A stretch of 64,000 nucleotides of DNA from Paractinoplanes tereljensis (GCF_016862435.1 NZ_BOMY01000018.1:62001-126000); one strand, 5' to 3'. Counted from the first letter of the stretch, positions 9,166 to 18,637 are shown. Made by a program: numbers and translations. Notes: a model not told the origin generated them from the sequence alone.

Positions 9166-12100
9166 TGCTCACCCACCCGGCGCCACTGCGGACCGTCGTT
9201 GTCGAAGATCGCGATCATGTGCTCGGTGCCGTCCGCGTCGACCCGCCACAGCTGGGCGCCGTGCGGCAGCCGGACACTGTCCACCTTGAACTCGGCGATC
9301 ACGTCGCGACCCTCGCCGGGCGCGAACCCGTTGCCACGGAACGGCGGACGCTCGATCACCCAGCCGTCCATCGCCTTCAGCGCCTGCTCGTTCTGCCCGC
9401 CGTAGGGAATGCGGTACAGACTCGGGCGGTAGGCCGGCCAGCGCAAAACGTACGCCTCCTTGGCCTCCGGCTGGTGCGGCGAGTTCTGGTAGGTGAGGCC
9501 GAGCGCTCCGAACAGCTCGCTCGGGGTGCGCAGGTGCTCCACCTCGGTGGCCCGGTGCACGAACCCGGCCACCCGGTCGTAACCGCGCTCCAGGTAGTAG
9601 TCGACCTGCTCGGGCGGCAGCGTCTTCTGCATGACCGTCGCGTGCTGGGCGTCGTCGTTGACCGGCGGCGGCGCCGGGATCGGCTCGATCGCCTCGTCGT
9701 GCTCGCCCGCGTCGGAGCCGAGACCGGCCTCGGCGGCCCAGCTGGCCAGCGCGATCACCTGCGGACCCGGATAGCGGGCACCGACCGGGGTGCGCGGGTT
9801 GACCGCGAACGACCAGGACGGGTCGGGCCAGTTCCGGATCAGCTCGTAGAACCGGACGCTCACCGTGCGGGTCGGCTCGGCGAAGTGCTCGGCCAGCCGG
9901 TCCTTGCTGGTGAAGACGACCAGGAACTGCTCGCCGTCGATCTCCTCGGTGCGGAACGCGAAACCGGACTCACCGGGCGCGCTGCCCGGCCGCGAGTGGT
10001 TCGCGACCGGCACCAGCACCGTGGCGAGCAGCAGCGTGGACAGGAAGTGATCGGTCCCGCCGGCCTCGGCCGCGTCGTAGAGGTCCCGCTCGACCTCGTT
10101 GGCCGGCACGAACGGTTCGGTCGCCGGCACCTGCGACGGCATCGCGCCGGACATGGTCGGGCGGACCACCGGCGGCGCCGGCATGGCTCCACGGACCTCG
10201 AGCGGCGGCTGACCGGGGCCGAACCGAGCCGGCCGGTCGGTGCCGGGCGCACCCGGGATGACCGGCGGGATCAGGCCCGCACGACCACCCGGGGCGGCGG
10301 CCTGCGCGTCGGCGGTGGCCGCCCGCTCGGCGGGCGTCTTGAACGCCGGGAACGACGTCATCGGAGCCGGCTCGCCACCCGAGGCGGCCTGGCGGCGCGG
10401 CAACGGGCTACCGAAGCCGGGCGCCGGCTGGTCGGGTGCGCCGGTGCGCTGCGCGGCCGCGGCCTGCGGCGACGCCGGGCCCTGCGGGAAACCACCGCGC
10501 GAGTCGTCGGCCGCCGACGCCGGCTGGCGGCGGGGCAGTTCATGCAGGGCCGGCGCGGGCGGCTGGGCGTCGGCGCGGGCGCCGCCCCAGCGTGGGTCGA
10601 GCGGCGGCTCTTCCAGCGGCTGCGACTCGATGTGCTCGGGCACCGGTGGGGTGTTCGCCATCGGCGTGCGCACCGGCAGCGGCCCCTGCAGGTTCTGCAG
10701 CGGGCCACGCGGGTCGTCCCCGAACCGGCCGGCGGACTGGTCGCCCGGGATGGACGGTGGCCGGTAGGCGGCGGGCGGAGCCGACGCCGGCGCGGCCGAG
10801 ACCGGTGCGGCGGCGGTCGGTGTGCGCGCGGGCAGACCGCTCGGCATCACGCCGCTTGGCGTGCGAACCGGCAGCCCGCCGGGGCCGACCTGCGGCAGCG
10901 CGGCCGGACCGGACGGCAGCGCGGCCGGGCTGTGCGACTGGGCCGCAAACGGCGCGGCCGGGCCGGACGAGCTCGGCGGCTGGGACCCGGCCGGGCCGGA
11001 CGGCTGCAACGCGAACGGCACCGCCTGGGCAGGCGGAGCCGACGTTGCCGCAGCCGGCTGAGCGTCGCCACCGGGTGCCGGCGGCGGCTGCTCATCGGCG
11101 GCCGGGAAGTAGGGCATCGGGTTGGCCGCGGCCGCCTGCGCGTAGCCCGGCGGGCCACCGAGCGACGACGAGTAACCACCCGCCGGCGCGGCGATCGGAG
11201 CGGCGCTGCTGGGCCGCGGGTAATCGGCGGCCGGCGTGTTGGTCGGCTGCGGGTAGTCGGCCGCCGACACACCGCCGGACTGCCCATAGGCGGCCGGCGG
11301 CGCACTGATGGGCTGGCCATAACCAGCGGGCGGCGCACTACTGGGCTGACCGTAACCGGCCGGCGGCGCGCTGCTCGGCTGACCGTAACCAGCGGGCGGC
11401 GCACTACTGGGCTGACCGTAACCGGCCGGCTGCGCGCTGTTCGGCTGACCGTAGCCAGCGGGCGGCGCGCTGCTCGGCTGACCGTAGCCAGCGGGCGGCG
11501 CGCTGCTCGGCTGACCGTAACCAGCCGGCGGCGCACTGCTCGGCTGACCGTAACCAGCCGGCGGCGCACTGCTCGGCTGGCCATAACCGGCCGGCGGCGC
11601 GCTGCTGGGCTGGCCGTAACCGGCCGGCGGCGCACTGCTCGGCTGGCCGAAGCCAGTCAGGCTCGGCTGGGCGTAACCGGCGCCGGCGGCCTGGCCGTAG
11701 CCGGCCGGCGGCGCGCTGTTGGGCGCCGGGTAGTCGGCCGGAGGCACGGTGTTCGACGCCGGGAAGGCGGCCGCGGCGGCCGGTGCACCCACCGAGCGCT
11801 GCGGAAGCCCGGCCGGCGGAACGCTTGTGGGTCGCTGCGGGAAGGCCCCGGACGGAGTCGTCCCGGCCGCGAGGGCGGGCTCGTGGGTGGGCCCACCGGG
11901 CTGACCGGCGGCGTCCTGCTGCGCGACCGCCGCGTTGGCGGCCATCGCGGCGGAGTGCAGGTCCTGGATGCGGGAGGCGGACGGCGCCTTCTCCCGGCCG
12001 GGCCCACGGGTGGGCAGCCTCAGATCGCCGCGGGACAGCTGCGCGACGAACCAGGCCGGAAGGTAGCCCTCGATCGGCAGACCCGGGTTGACGGCAAGCC

Positions 12101-12401
12101 ACCACTCGAGGTTGGGCCAGGTGTTGGCCAGTTCCGCATATGGCACTCGGCGGGCCGAGCCCGTGTAGTCGGCCAGACACGCCTGTAGCGCCTCGGTCGA
12201 CGTGAAGGCCAGCACATGCGTGCGACCCCCGGTGCTCCAGGTGCCCCAGCCGAGTGGCGCGAGGCCCGCGAGGGCATCGGCCGAGACCGGCAACAGCAGG
12301 TCAACCTCGGAAAGGATACGGAAGTAAGACTCCTGGTCGTCCGTGCGCAGCGCATCGCGCATCGCGCCCTCGGCGTCCGTAGCCGGTTCCCACTCGGACA
12401 C
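9162..12401 (-). CDS. Large SseB-domain protein with Pro/Gly/Tyr repeats and unknown C-terminal domain
   Basis: About 1,079 residues from the GTG at 12401, preceded by GGGGAG at good spacing (a GTG at 12407 is too close to it). Order of parts: an SseB-type domain at about 10-125; a very long Pro/Ala/Gly/Gln-rich low-complexity region to about 760 that includes eleven 11-residue repeats ([11 protein letters not shown]); a second SseB-type domain at about 765-900; and a C-terminal globular domain from about 915 with an [13 protein letters not shown] stretch and an aromatic-rich core. There is no signal peptide. SseB-type domains occur in type VII-linked actinobacterial proteins, and two WXG100 genes sit just upstream. 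The C-terminal domain is unrecognised and is the candidate effector part. Confidence 0.8.
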   Translation of the reverse strand: MSEWEPATDAEGAMRDALRTDDQESYFRILSEVDLLLPVSADALAGLAPLGWGTWSTGGRTHVLAFTSTEALQACLADYTGSARRVPYAELANTWPNLEWWLAVNPGLPIEGYLPAWFVAQLSRGDLRLPTRGPGREKAPSASRIQDLHSAAMAANAAVAQQDAAGQPGGPTHEPALAAGTTPSGAFPQRPTSVPPAGLPQRSVGAPAAAAAFPASNTVPPADYPAPNSAPPAGYGQAAGAGYAQPSLTGFGQPSSAPPAGYGQPSSAPPAGYGQPSSAPPAGYGQPSSAPPAGYGQPSSAPPAGYGQPSSAPPAGYGQPNSAQPAGYGQPSSAPPAGYGQPSSAPPAGYGQPSSAPPAGYGQPISAPPAAYGQSGGVSAADYPQPTNTPAADYPRPSSAAPIAAPAGGYSSSLGGPPGYAQAAAANPMPYFPAADEQPPPAPGGDAQPAAATSAPPAQAVPFALQPSGPAGSQPPSSSGPAAPFAAQSHSPAALPSGPAALPQVGPGGLPVRTPSGVMPSGLPARTPTAAAPVSAAPASAPPAAYRPPSIPGDQSAGRFGDDPRGPLQNLQGPLPVRTPMANTPPVPEHIESQPLEEPPLDPRWGGARADAQPPAPALHELPRRQPASAADDSRGGFPQGPASPQAAAAQRTGAPDQPAPGFGSPLPRRQAASGGEPAPMTSFPAFKTPAERAATADAQAAAPGGRAGLIPPVIPGAPGTDRPARFGPGQPPLEVRGAMPAPPVVRPTMSGAMPSQVPATEPFVPANEVERDLYDAAEAGGTDHFLSTLLLATVLVPVANHSRPGSAPGESGFAFRTEEIDGEQFLVVFTSKDRLAEHFAEPTRTVSVRFYELIRNWPDPSWSFAVNPRTPVGARYPGPQVIALASWAAEAGLGSDAGEHDEAIEPIPAPPPVNDDAQHATVMQKTLPPEQVDYYLERGYDRVAGFVHRATEVEHLRTPSELFGALGLTYQNSPHQPEAKEAYVLRWPAYRPSLYRIPYGGQNEQALKAMDGWVIERPPFRGNGFAPGEGRDVIAEFKVDSVRLPHGAQLWRVDADGTEHMIAIFDNDGPQWRRVGEQ
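11292..11654 (-). repeat. Eleven tandem 33-bp coding repeats ([11 protein letters not shown])
   Basis: Exactly 11 x 33 bp within the SseB-repeat gene. Nine units encode G(Y/F)GQPSSAPPA, one has N and Q substitutions (unit 7) and one has Ile (unit 11). Synonymous differences (for example CCGTAA/CCATAA/CCGTAG on the plus strand) show the array is not fresh, but the unit length is fully conserved, so units could be gained or lost without changing frame. Confidence 0.95.
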
Positions 12402-12407
12402 GTCCAC

Positions 12408-12722
12408 CTCTCCCCACCGCGCGACGAGGCCATCTCAACGCGTACAACCTACAAGGTCAGGCGGCGATCACAATGGGCAGCAGTGCGCAGAAAAGATAAG
12501 TGTTGTGTACCCCGCCCTTGGTATCAGACCTTAAGCAGTCCGGCGGCGCCAAATCGGTCGCTGGGCGCGATCATTCAACCACCGATCGTAGCCAGAATTA
12601 CCCGGCTGGCCAGTACGCGATCGGGGGACATAAAACCCGCAAGAACGGACTAAACGGAAACGGCCGGAGGCAGCCCCGCAGGGCTGATCCGACCGTTTCG
12701 CCGTCGAGCGGCACCCCCGGTC
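12408..12722. other. Intergenic stretch between the SseB-repeat gene and the WXG100 pair
   Basis: These 315 bases hold no convincing gene. The right end contains a strong minus-strand terminator for the WXG100 pair. The remaining 250 bases are less GC-rich than the surroundings and presumably carry the promoter of the SseB-repeat gene; I see no clear -35/-10 pair. Confidence 0.6.
12657..12699 (-). terminator. Terminator of the WXG100 pair
   Basis: Read on the minus strand, GAAACGGTCGGA pairs with TCCGGCCGTTTC (one G-U), with an inner AGCCC/GGGCT stem, followed by CGTTTAG. It starts 24 bases after the stop of the second WXG100 gene. The single mismatch is a wobble only on the minus strand, which supports that direction. 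Confidence 0.8.
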
Positions 12723-13019
12723 TTACTGGAAGCGCTGGGTTGCCTGCTTCTCGGTGTTCGTGTAGTCCTCGGACGAGGCGTCGACCGCCTGCTTGATGTT
12801 CTGCAGGATCTGCTGCAGCTCCGAGGACGCCGACCGCCACTTGGCCTGTCGCGCCTGGTAGGACTCCTGAGCAGTACCACTCCAGGTCGCCACCAGCGGA
12901 GCGGCGTCGCGCTCGAGCTGGTCGAGCGAGGTCTGCAGCTTGCTCAGCGCCTTGTTGATGTCGCCGCTCGCCTGCACGAGGGCGCCGAAATTGACGAGCA
13001 GGACGCCGTCACCAGCCAT
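12723..13019 (-). CDS. WXG100 (ESAT-6-like) protein
   Basis: A 98-residue helical hairpin protein of the WXG100 family, substrates and partners of type VII (ESX) secretion. The W-S-G turn is at about residues 46-48 (TWSGTAQESY), with heptad-like helices on both sides. The C-terminus carries Y-T-N-T-E, which fits the YxxxD/E export signal. The ATG at 13019 (MAGDGVLLVNFG) has GAGGAAG upstream and sits 28 bases after the partner gene, so the two should be co-expressed and form a heterodimer. Confidence 0.9.
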   Translation of the reverse strand: MAGDGVLLVNFGALVQASGDINKALSKLQTSLDQLERDAAPLVATWSGTAQESYQARQAKWRSASSELQQILQNIKQAVDASSEDYTNTEKQATQRFQ

Positions 13020-13047
13020 GATCTCTCCACTTCCTCGCGTCGGGGGC

Positions 13048-13377
13048 TCAGAGCGGCAGCTGGAAGCTGCCACCACTCTGGGTCAGCTTGCTGGCGGCCT
13101 CGTCGTCGGTCGTCGTGTAGTGATGGCCGGAGTCCTTGATCGCCACCGCGGTCTCGGACAGAGCCTGGTTGAGTTTCTGCAGGTCGGCCTGGTATTGCGT
13201 CTTGACCTGCTCGAACGCGTGGGCACCCCGGCCCTTCCAGGCAGAGCTGAGCACCGACAGCTCGGACATGAGCGTGCTCAACATGCTCTGGAGCTCTTGG
13301 TTCACGTTCTCGAACTTCGTCGCGGTCTGCGCCATCACCGCGGCTTCAGCTTGTGTCTCGGACACCCCGGACGTCAC
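13048..13377 (-). CDS. WXG100 (ESAT-6-like) protein, partner of the preceding one
   Basis: A 109-residue WXG100 protein. The start is taken as the GTG at 13377, preceded by GAGGAAAG at 7 bases; longer readings add Arg/Pro-rich sequence unlike the family. The W-K-G turn is in SSAWKGRGAHAF, and Y-T-T-T-D near the end fits the YxxxD/E export signal. It is the first gene of the pair. Both proteins carry the export signal, whereas in many Esx pairs only one does. The divergent EccE gene suggests which machine exports them. Confidence 0.9.
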   Translation of the reverse strand: MTSGVSETQAEAAVMAQTATKFENVNQELQSMLSTLMSELSVLSSAWKGRGAHAFEQVKTQYQADLQKLNQALSETAVAIKDSGHHYTTTDDEAASKLTQSGGSFQLPL

Positions 13378-13668
13378 CCCGCTTTCCTCACTCGGTCGCC
13401 GCACGCCCTGATCCTTAGTGGACGAGTCACGATGTGACCCTCGGCGCATCGACGTGGACCACCACGGTAGCCCGCTGGCTCCGACTCTGGGGGGCGGGCG
13501 GTAGTGGGCCAACTACTGTTTCCCCTACAACGCCGACCGTAGCGACCCGGTTCAATCGGCGACACCCCGGAATCGGAGCCTGTGGATAACTCGTCACCCC
13601 CTGCCGTGCGGCGCGAAGCCATACGATGAACCGCGCACGAGGTTGAGGCAGCGGAAGGACGGTGCGCA

Positions 13669-15525
13669 GTGACGGTGGGCGTGGCAGGCGACCGGGACTA
13701 CCGCGAACTCACCGGCCCGGCCAAACCGGCACCGACGGGCGGCGCTCGTCCGATCCGGCGTGGACGTTTGTTCGGCGTCCGAGCGAGCCAGCTGGTCGGC
13801 ACCCAGGTGGCCGCCGCGGCTCTGCTGATCGGCGCGATCAACGGCACCCTCGGGCTCGCCGCCGGCGTCGTGCTGGCCGTTCTCATCCTCGCCCTGACCT
13901 GGTTGCGGCTGCGTGGTCGCTGGGTGTTCCAGTGGATCGGCGTGGCCTCCCGCTTCGGCGGCCGGCGGCACACCGCGCCGGCCGGCACCGCACCCACCGC
14001 GCTGCTCGAGTTCGTCGCGCCCGGGTCCAGAGTGGAGCAGACCGATCTGGCCGGCGACCCGGCCGCGGTGATCGTCGACGGCCTCGGCCTCACCGCGGTG
14101 CTCGAGCTGGGCGACCCGGCCGGCCTGCTCGCCGAGGAAGCGGCCGCGCTGCCGTCGCCGGCCTCGCTGCTCCCGTCGGCCACCACCGACCACCCGCCCG
14201 TCGTCATCCAGCTGCTGCTCAGCGGCGCGCCGGCGCCGTCGGTGCGAGCCGGCTCCGGCACCCCGGCCAACTCCTATCGCCAGCTCACCGAGGGCCGTCT
14301 GCTCGGGCACAGCCGCGCGCTGCTGGCCGTGCGGGTGCTGCGCGCCGAGGGCTGGGCCGAGGAGGAGCTGCGGCGGGCGCTGTCCGGCCTGGTGCGCAAG
14401 CTGACCCGGCGGCTGTCCGCGATCCCGGCCCGCCCGCTCGGCGAGGCCGCGGCCCTGCGGGTGCTGGCCGAGCTGGCCCACGACGACGGGGCCGGTTCGG
14501 CTCAGGAGACCTGGCCCGGGCTGCGGGTCGGCGGCCTGGCGCAGGCCACCTTCCGGCTGACCCGCTGGCCCGACCTGCGGGTGGAGACGTCCCGGCGGCT
14601 GGTGCCGCGGATGCTCACCCTGCCTGCCGCGGCCACCACGGTCGCGCTGACGGCCGGCCCACGCCCGGCCCACGGTCCCACCCCGATCGACCTGATCGTC
14701 CGGCTCGCGGCCCCCGCACCGGCCGCGCTGAGCGCCGCCGGCCAGGCGCTGCGCAAGGTGGTCGCGGCCGAGCACGCCCGCGTCCGGCGGCTCGACGGCG
14801 AGCACCTGGCCGGTCTGGCCGCCACCCTCCCGCTCGGCGGCGGCGCGCCCACCGCCGTGCCGGGCCTGCCGCCGGACGGGGTGCACCCGGCCGACCTTTT
14901 CGATGGGCTGACCCTGCCGATCAGCGCGGCCGGCCTGATGCTGGGCCGCAACCGGAACGGCAATCCGGTGGTGATCCGGCTGTTCCGCCCCGAGCAGACC
15001 CGTGCGCTGCTGGTCGGCGGTGTTCGCTGCGCCCAGCTGGTCGCGCTGCGGGCGATGGCGCTCGGTGCCCGGGTGGTGGTGCAGACCGCCCGCCCGCAGG
15101 CCTGGGAGCCGTTCGTCCGGGGCGCCGCGGTGCCCGGCGAGTCGATCGCCGTGGTTCCGCCCGGCCGGGCCATCGAGATCGCGCCCGGCTCGGCCCTGCA
15201 CCCGCTGCTGACCGTGGTCGACGTCGGCCCGGTCGGGGCCGACAACCGGCCCGGCGAGGGCTGGCAGGCCACCCTGGTGGTGCGCGATGACTTCAGCGCC
15301 GCCGACGTCGACGTCGCCTCCCGGGCCGACCTGCTGATCCTGCAGCCGTTGCGCGGTGAGGAAGCGACCCTGCTGGCCGGCGCGCTCGGCCTGGGCGAGG
15401 TGGGCCAGTGGCTGACCCGCATCCGCCCCGACATGGTGGGCGTGGTCAACCGCCGGGCGATCCGCTGGGCCGCACTGGCCCAGACCCCGATCGAGAGCCA
15501 ACTGATCGGACCGTCGACGCGTTAG
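13669..15525 (+). CDS. eccE: Type VII secretion protein EccE
   Basis: A 618-residue membrane protein starting at GTG, with GGAAGGA 9 bases upstream. Two adjacent transmembrane helices at about residues 40-82 are followed by the EccE-type segment RLRGRWVFQWIGVASRF and a long cytosolic or periplasmic domain rich in Ala/Leu/Pro. EccE is a peripheral part of the ESX core membrane complex with EccB, EccC and EccD. It is transcribed away from the WXG100 genes across a 291-base region. No eccB, eccC, eccD or mycP lies in this window, so the remaining machine must be encoded elsewhere. Confidence 0.8.
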   Translation: MTVGVAGDRDYRELTGPAKPAPTGGARPIRRGRLFGVRASQLVGTQVAAAALLIGAINGTLGLAAGVVLAVLILALTWLRLRGRWVFQWIGVASRFGGRRHTAPAGTAPTALLEFVAPGSRVEQTDLAGDPAAVIVDGLGLTAVLELGDPAGLLAEEAAALPSPASLLPSATTDHPPVVIQLLLSGAPAPSVRAGSGTPANSYRQLTEGRLLGHSRALLAVRVLRAEGWAEEELRRALSGLVRKLTRRLSAIPARPLGEAAALRVLAELAHDDGAGSAQETWPGLRVGGLAQATFRLTRWPDLRVETSRRLVPRMLTLPAAATTVALTAGPRPAHGPTPIDLIVRLAAPAPAALSAAGQALRKVVAAEHARVRRLDGEHLAGLAATLPLGGGAPTAVPGLPPDGVHPADLFDGLTLPISAAGLMLGRNRNGNPVVIRLFRPEQTRALLVGGVRCAQLVALRAMALGARVVVQTARPQAWEPFVRGAAVPGESIAVVPPGRAIEIAPGSALHPLLTVVDVGPVGADNRPGEGWQATLVVRDDFSAADVDVASRADLLILQPLRGEEATLLAGALGLGEVGQWLTRIRPDMVGVVNRRAIRWAALAQTPIESQLIGPSTR

Positions 15526-15576
15526 ATCGGCGTGGTGCTATACCCGCATTGCATGATCGTGACACCATCCCTGGCC

Positions 15577-15960
15577 ATGGGAATCCTCATCCGGCTGGTG
15601 ATCACCGCCGTTTCGCTGTGGATCTCGACCTTCGTCATCAGCGGGATCGAGTTGAACACCGACTCCGTCCCCAAGAAGGTCGTCACACTGCTGGTGGTCG
15701 CGGCCATTTTCGGCATCGTCAACGCGGTGCTCCGGCCGATCGTCAAGGTGATCGGCTGCGGACTGTACGTACTGACCCTCGGCCTCATCGCGGTGGTCGT
15801 CAACGGCCTGCTGTTCCTGCTGACCAGCTGGATCGCCGGCGAGCTCGACCTGCCGTTCCACGTGGACAACTTCTGGCCGAGCGCGGTGCTGGGCGCCCTG
15901 CTCGTCGGCGTGGTCAGCTGGGTCCTCAACATGCTGGTCCCGGACGGCTCCGACGACTGA
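15577..15960 (+). CDS. Small four-helix membrane protein (phage holin family 4 / DUF-type)
   Basis: About 127 residues from the ATG at 15577 (MGILIRLVITAVSLW); earlier in-frame starts at 15532 and 15553 lack better ribosome sites. Four transmembrane segments follow in close order, with the conserved NAVLRPIVKVI and NGLLFLLTSWIAG stretches of the family often named phage holin superfamily IV (PF04020-like). In actinobacteria these are chromosomal housekeeping membrane proteins of unknown role rather than lysis genes, and nothing phage-like surrounds it. Confidence 0.8.
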   Translation: MGILIRLVITAVSLWISTFVISGIELNTDSVPKKVVTLLVVAAIFGIVNAVLRPIVKVIGCGLYVLTLGLIAVVVNGLLFLLTSWIAGELDLPFHVDNFWPSAVLGALLVGVVSWVLNMLVPDGSDD

Positions 15961-16062
15961 TCCGAGATTTGCCTGACGGGCAGTCGGGGTCAACGTCTCG
16001 ACTGCCCGTGAGCTGAGCCATATGCAAGGACCGCCATCCGGCGATGGCCTTACCGTGTGGCC

Positions 16063-17001
16063 ATGAGCGAGGATCGGCGCGGCTACCTGTACGGCCTGCT
16101 TGCGTACGTGATGTGGGGATTTTTCCCGATCTACTTCAAGACGCTGCGCCCCGCCTCCCCGCTGGAGATCCTCGCGCACCGGGTGATCTGGTCGGTGGTC
16201 TTCGTCGCTCTGCTGCTCACCGCGATGCGCAACTGGCGTTTCCTGACCCGGCTGCTGCGCTCGCCCCGACTGCTCGGCGGCATCTCGGTGGCCGCGGTCC
16301 TGATCGCCGTCAACTGGGGCACCTACATCTACGGCGTCAACTCGTCCCGGGTGGTCGAGACGGCGCTCGGCTACTTCATCACCCCGCTGGTGCTGGTGCT
16401 GCTCGGCGTGACCGTGCAGCGGGAACGGCTGCGCCGCTGGCAGTGGGCCGCGGTCGCGGTCGGCGCTGTGGCGGTGGCGGTGCTGACCATCGACTACGGC
16501 CGGCTGCCCTGGATCGCGCTGTTACTGGCGGCCAGCTTCGGCACGTACAGCCTGGTCAAGAAGCGGCTGTCATTGCCGCCGGCCGAAGGCCTTTTCGTCG
16601 AGTCGTCGGTGTTGGCGATTCCGGCCCTGATCTTCGTGGCCTGGCTGGCTACCACCGGGGACACCAAGTTCGGGAACGTGTCGGCGCTGCACACCACGCT
16701 GATGGTTCTCTCCGGCGTGGCCACCGCGGTGCCGCTCCTGCTCTTCGCGGCGAGCGCCAACCGGATCTCGATGACCAGCATCGGCATCCTGCAGTACGTG
16801 GCGCCGATCCTGCAGCTCGCCTGCGGCCTGCTGATCTATCACGAGCCGATGCCACCGGCCCGGCTCGCCGGTTTCGGCCTGGTGTGGCTCGCGCTGGTCA
16901 TCTTCACCGCGGACGCGCTGCGGCAAGGGCGACGAAATAGAACGGCGACCGGAGCGACGGCCGCCACCGTCGAACCGGTCACCGCCCTGCCACCCCGCTG
17001 A
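16063..17001 (+). CDS. rarD: EamA family transporter RarD
   Basis: A 312-residue protein with ten predicted transmembrane segments in two EamA repeats. The N-terminus RGYLYGLLAYVMWGFFPIYF and the INWGTYIYGVN-like segment (AVNWGTYIYGVNSS) are typical of RarD, the chloramphenicol-sensitive-like subgroup of the drug/metabolite exporter superfamily. The substrate is unknown. The ATG at 16063 is preferred over the GTG two codons earlier; neither has a strong ribosome site. The C-terminus is convergent with the anti-sigma gene, 15 bases away. Confidence 0.88.
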   Translation: MSEDRRGYLYGLLAYVMWGFFPIYFKTLRPASPLEILAHRVIWSVVFVALLLTAMRNWRFLTRLLRSPRLLGGISVAAVLIAVNWGTYIYGVNSSRVVETALGYFITPLVLVLLGVTVQRERLRRWQWAAVAVGAVAVAVLTIDYGRLPWIALLLAASFGTYSLVKKRLSLPPAEGLFVESSVLAIPALIFVAWLATTGDTKFGNVSALHTTLMVLSGVATAVPLLLFAASANRISMTSIGILQYVAPILQLACGLLIYHEPMPPARLAGFGLVWLALVIFTADALRQGRRNRTATGATAATVEPVTALPPR

Positions 17002-17016
17002 CCCGGAATCAGGGAG

Positions 17017-17712
17017 TCAGGGGACGTCGTAGGCGAGCAGGGGCGTGCCGTCGGCCTTCACCAACTCCAGCCGGGAAAGCTCGCCGGGCGCGAAGTGGGT
17101 GGCCCCGTCCATCTTGAACTCGGCGCCGGGCGCACCCTGCCAGGACCCGACCTGCTCCTGCTCCTCGTCGTGGCCGTAGGCGATCAGACGCAGCGTGGCC
17201 GGCTGGGTGCCGCTGTACTTGCACCGCAGCTCGACCTTGGTGCCGCCGCTGGTGCCGGCCATCCGCAGGGTCGCGGTGACCGGCGAGGTGCCTTCGACCC
17301 GGGTCATCGCGACGGCCGGGCCGAGTGGCTGATTGTCCGGAGTGCTTCCGCGGACGAAGGCAAGGACACCGATCCCGACGAGTCCGACCAGGATGGCGAC
17401 GGCGACGGTGCTCAATACCCGTACGCCCAAAGTCTTGCGGCGTTTGCCGCGATTGCCGGAAGGCGCGGTCGAAGCGGCCATATCCCGCAGCGAGGCGCCC
17501 GGATGGTCACCGGCCGTCAGGGTCGGATCGAGGAGTTTCGCGAACTCCTTGGCGTCGAGCCGGGACAGCAGATCGGGCAGCGTCGAGATGTCGGCAACCG
17601 CTTCCCGGCAGAACGAACAGGTCGCGAGATGACGCTCGTAAGCGGCACGCTCGGCCGGTGAGAGGGCCCCCAAAACATACGCCCCGTCATCATGCTCATG
17701 CTCACAGTGCAC
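17017..17712 (-). CDS. Zinc-finger anti-sigma factor, no adjacent sigma gene
   Basis: A 231-residue single-pass membrane protein. The N-terminal zinc-binding anti-sigma domain has HLATCSFC (HxxxCxxC) at about residues 29-36. A basic GKRRK stretch precedes one transmembrane helix at about 100-122, and the extracytoplasmic C-terminal domain of about 105 residues resembles the anti-sigma-K/RskA-type sensor. Such proteins hold an ECF sigma factor until a signal triggers their proteolysis. The usual partner sigma gene is absent on both sides: the upstream neighbour is an IclR regulator. The start is a GTG with GGAGGG about 10 bases before it. Confidence 0.85.
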   Translation of the reverse strand: MHCEHEHDDGAYVLGALSPAERAAYERHLATCSFCREAVADISTLPDLLSRLDAKEFAKLLDPTLTAGDHPGASLRDMAASTAPSGNRGKRRKTLGVRVLSTVAVAILVGLVGIGVLAFVRGSTPDNQPLGPAVAMTRVEGTSPVTATLRMAGTSGGTKVELRCKYSGTQPATLRLIAYGHDEEQEQVGSWQGAPGAEFKMDGATHFAPGELSRLELVKADGTPLLAYDVP

Positions 17713-17801
17713 CCCGTCACCACCCTCCGCTGACCTCCCGCGTGCACCCTGTCTTACGTGGCTGGGCTACGGGAGGTTCAACGGAGTCTTAGAGCCGCAT
17801 G

Positions 17802-18596
17802 TCAGGCCGTGGCGGACTCGCCCGCGGAGAGCGCTTCCGCGACATTTCGGGCGGCGGCCGTCAGCTTGGCCCGGACAACCCGCGCCGAAGTGAGCATTTC
17901 GGCGGCCGGCAGCGAACAGGCGAGCACCAACCGGCGCTCGATGTCGCGGTCGGCGACCACCAGCACGGCGGCACAGGCCAGGCCCTGCTTGAACTGACCC
18001 ATCTCGATCTGCATGCCGCGCCGCTCGCCGGCCGCCAGATCGGCCTCGAGCGCCTCGGTCGTGATCAGGGTGGCCGGGGTGAACTGCCGCATGCCGTAAT
18101 CGCGCAGGTAGCGCGCCCGCTGATCGGGCGTGAGGGTGGCCAGCAGCGCCTTGCCGAGTGCGGTGGCATGACCGCCCTCGTCGAAACCGGGCGCCATGTC
18201 GTCGACGAACGGCGAGCGGGCGCCCTCGGCCGACGCGGTCACCGCGATCCGGCCGCCGACGAAGCGGCCGAGATAGTGGGTGTAGCCGGTGTCGAGCGCG
18301 GCACGGCGCAACGCCTCGCCGACCGCGGGCGGACCGCGGAAGGCCGAGACGAGCTCACGGTACCGATCGGCGATCTCCAGACCGACGATGTACGTGCCGT
18401 CCTCTCGACGGATCACGTAGCCCTCGTAGGCAAGGGTGCGCACGAGGTGGTACGTCGTGGCGACGGTCAACTCGCACCGTCGCGCTATCTGTTTCACGGT
18501 GAGTCCGCGCGGAGCCCGGCCGACCGACTCGAGGACGCGCAACGCGCGTGACACGCTCCGAATCAGATCGGACGGCTCCGCCAGGGGGTCGCGCAC
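17802..18596 (-). CDS. IclR family transcriptional regulator
   Basis: A 264-residue regulator with an N-terminal winged helix-turn-helix (about residues 12-75, LTVKQIARRCELTVATTYHL) and a C-terminal IclR effector-binding domain from about 85 to 255. IclR proteins are dimeric repressors or activators that bind small metabolites, often aromatic acids or glyoxylate-related compounds. It is divergent from the MFS gene at 18749, and the 152-base space between them holds an inverted repeat, so the MFS transporter is its likely target. The ligand is unknown. Confidence 0.92.
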   Translation of the reverse strand: MRDPLAEPSDLIRSVSRALRVLESVGRAPRGLTVKQIARRCELTVATTYHLVRTLAYEGYVIRREDGTYIVGLEIADRYRELVSAFRGPPAVGEALRRAALDTGYTHYLGRFVGGRIAVTASAEGARSPFVDDMAPGFDEGGHATALGKALLATLTPDQRARYLRDYGMRQFTPATLITTEALEADLAAGERRGMQIEMGQFKQGLACAAVLVVADRDIERRLVLACSLPAAEMLTSARVVRAKLTAAARNVAEALSAGESATA

Positions 18597-18637
18597 AGCT
18601 ACCTCCGACGCCAGGGACTTACACCATATGAATAATC

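Noticed and set aside
11292..11654. Regular 33-bp repeats as a CRISPR array
   Set aside because: Units are contiguous without spacers and keep a protein reading frame; no cas genes.
12408..12656. Short plus-strand open frames in the gap before the WXG100 pair
   Set aside because: No ribosome site, codon bias or recognisable domain.
13594..15501. Minus-strand open frame of 635 codons opposite eccE
   Set aside because: Gly/Gln/Arg-rich antisense frame; the plus frame has transmembrane helices and EccE sequence.
15577..15960. Phage holin as a sign of a prophage
   Set aside because: Belongs to a chromosomal actinobacterial membrane family; no phage genes, integrase or att sites around it.
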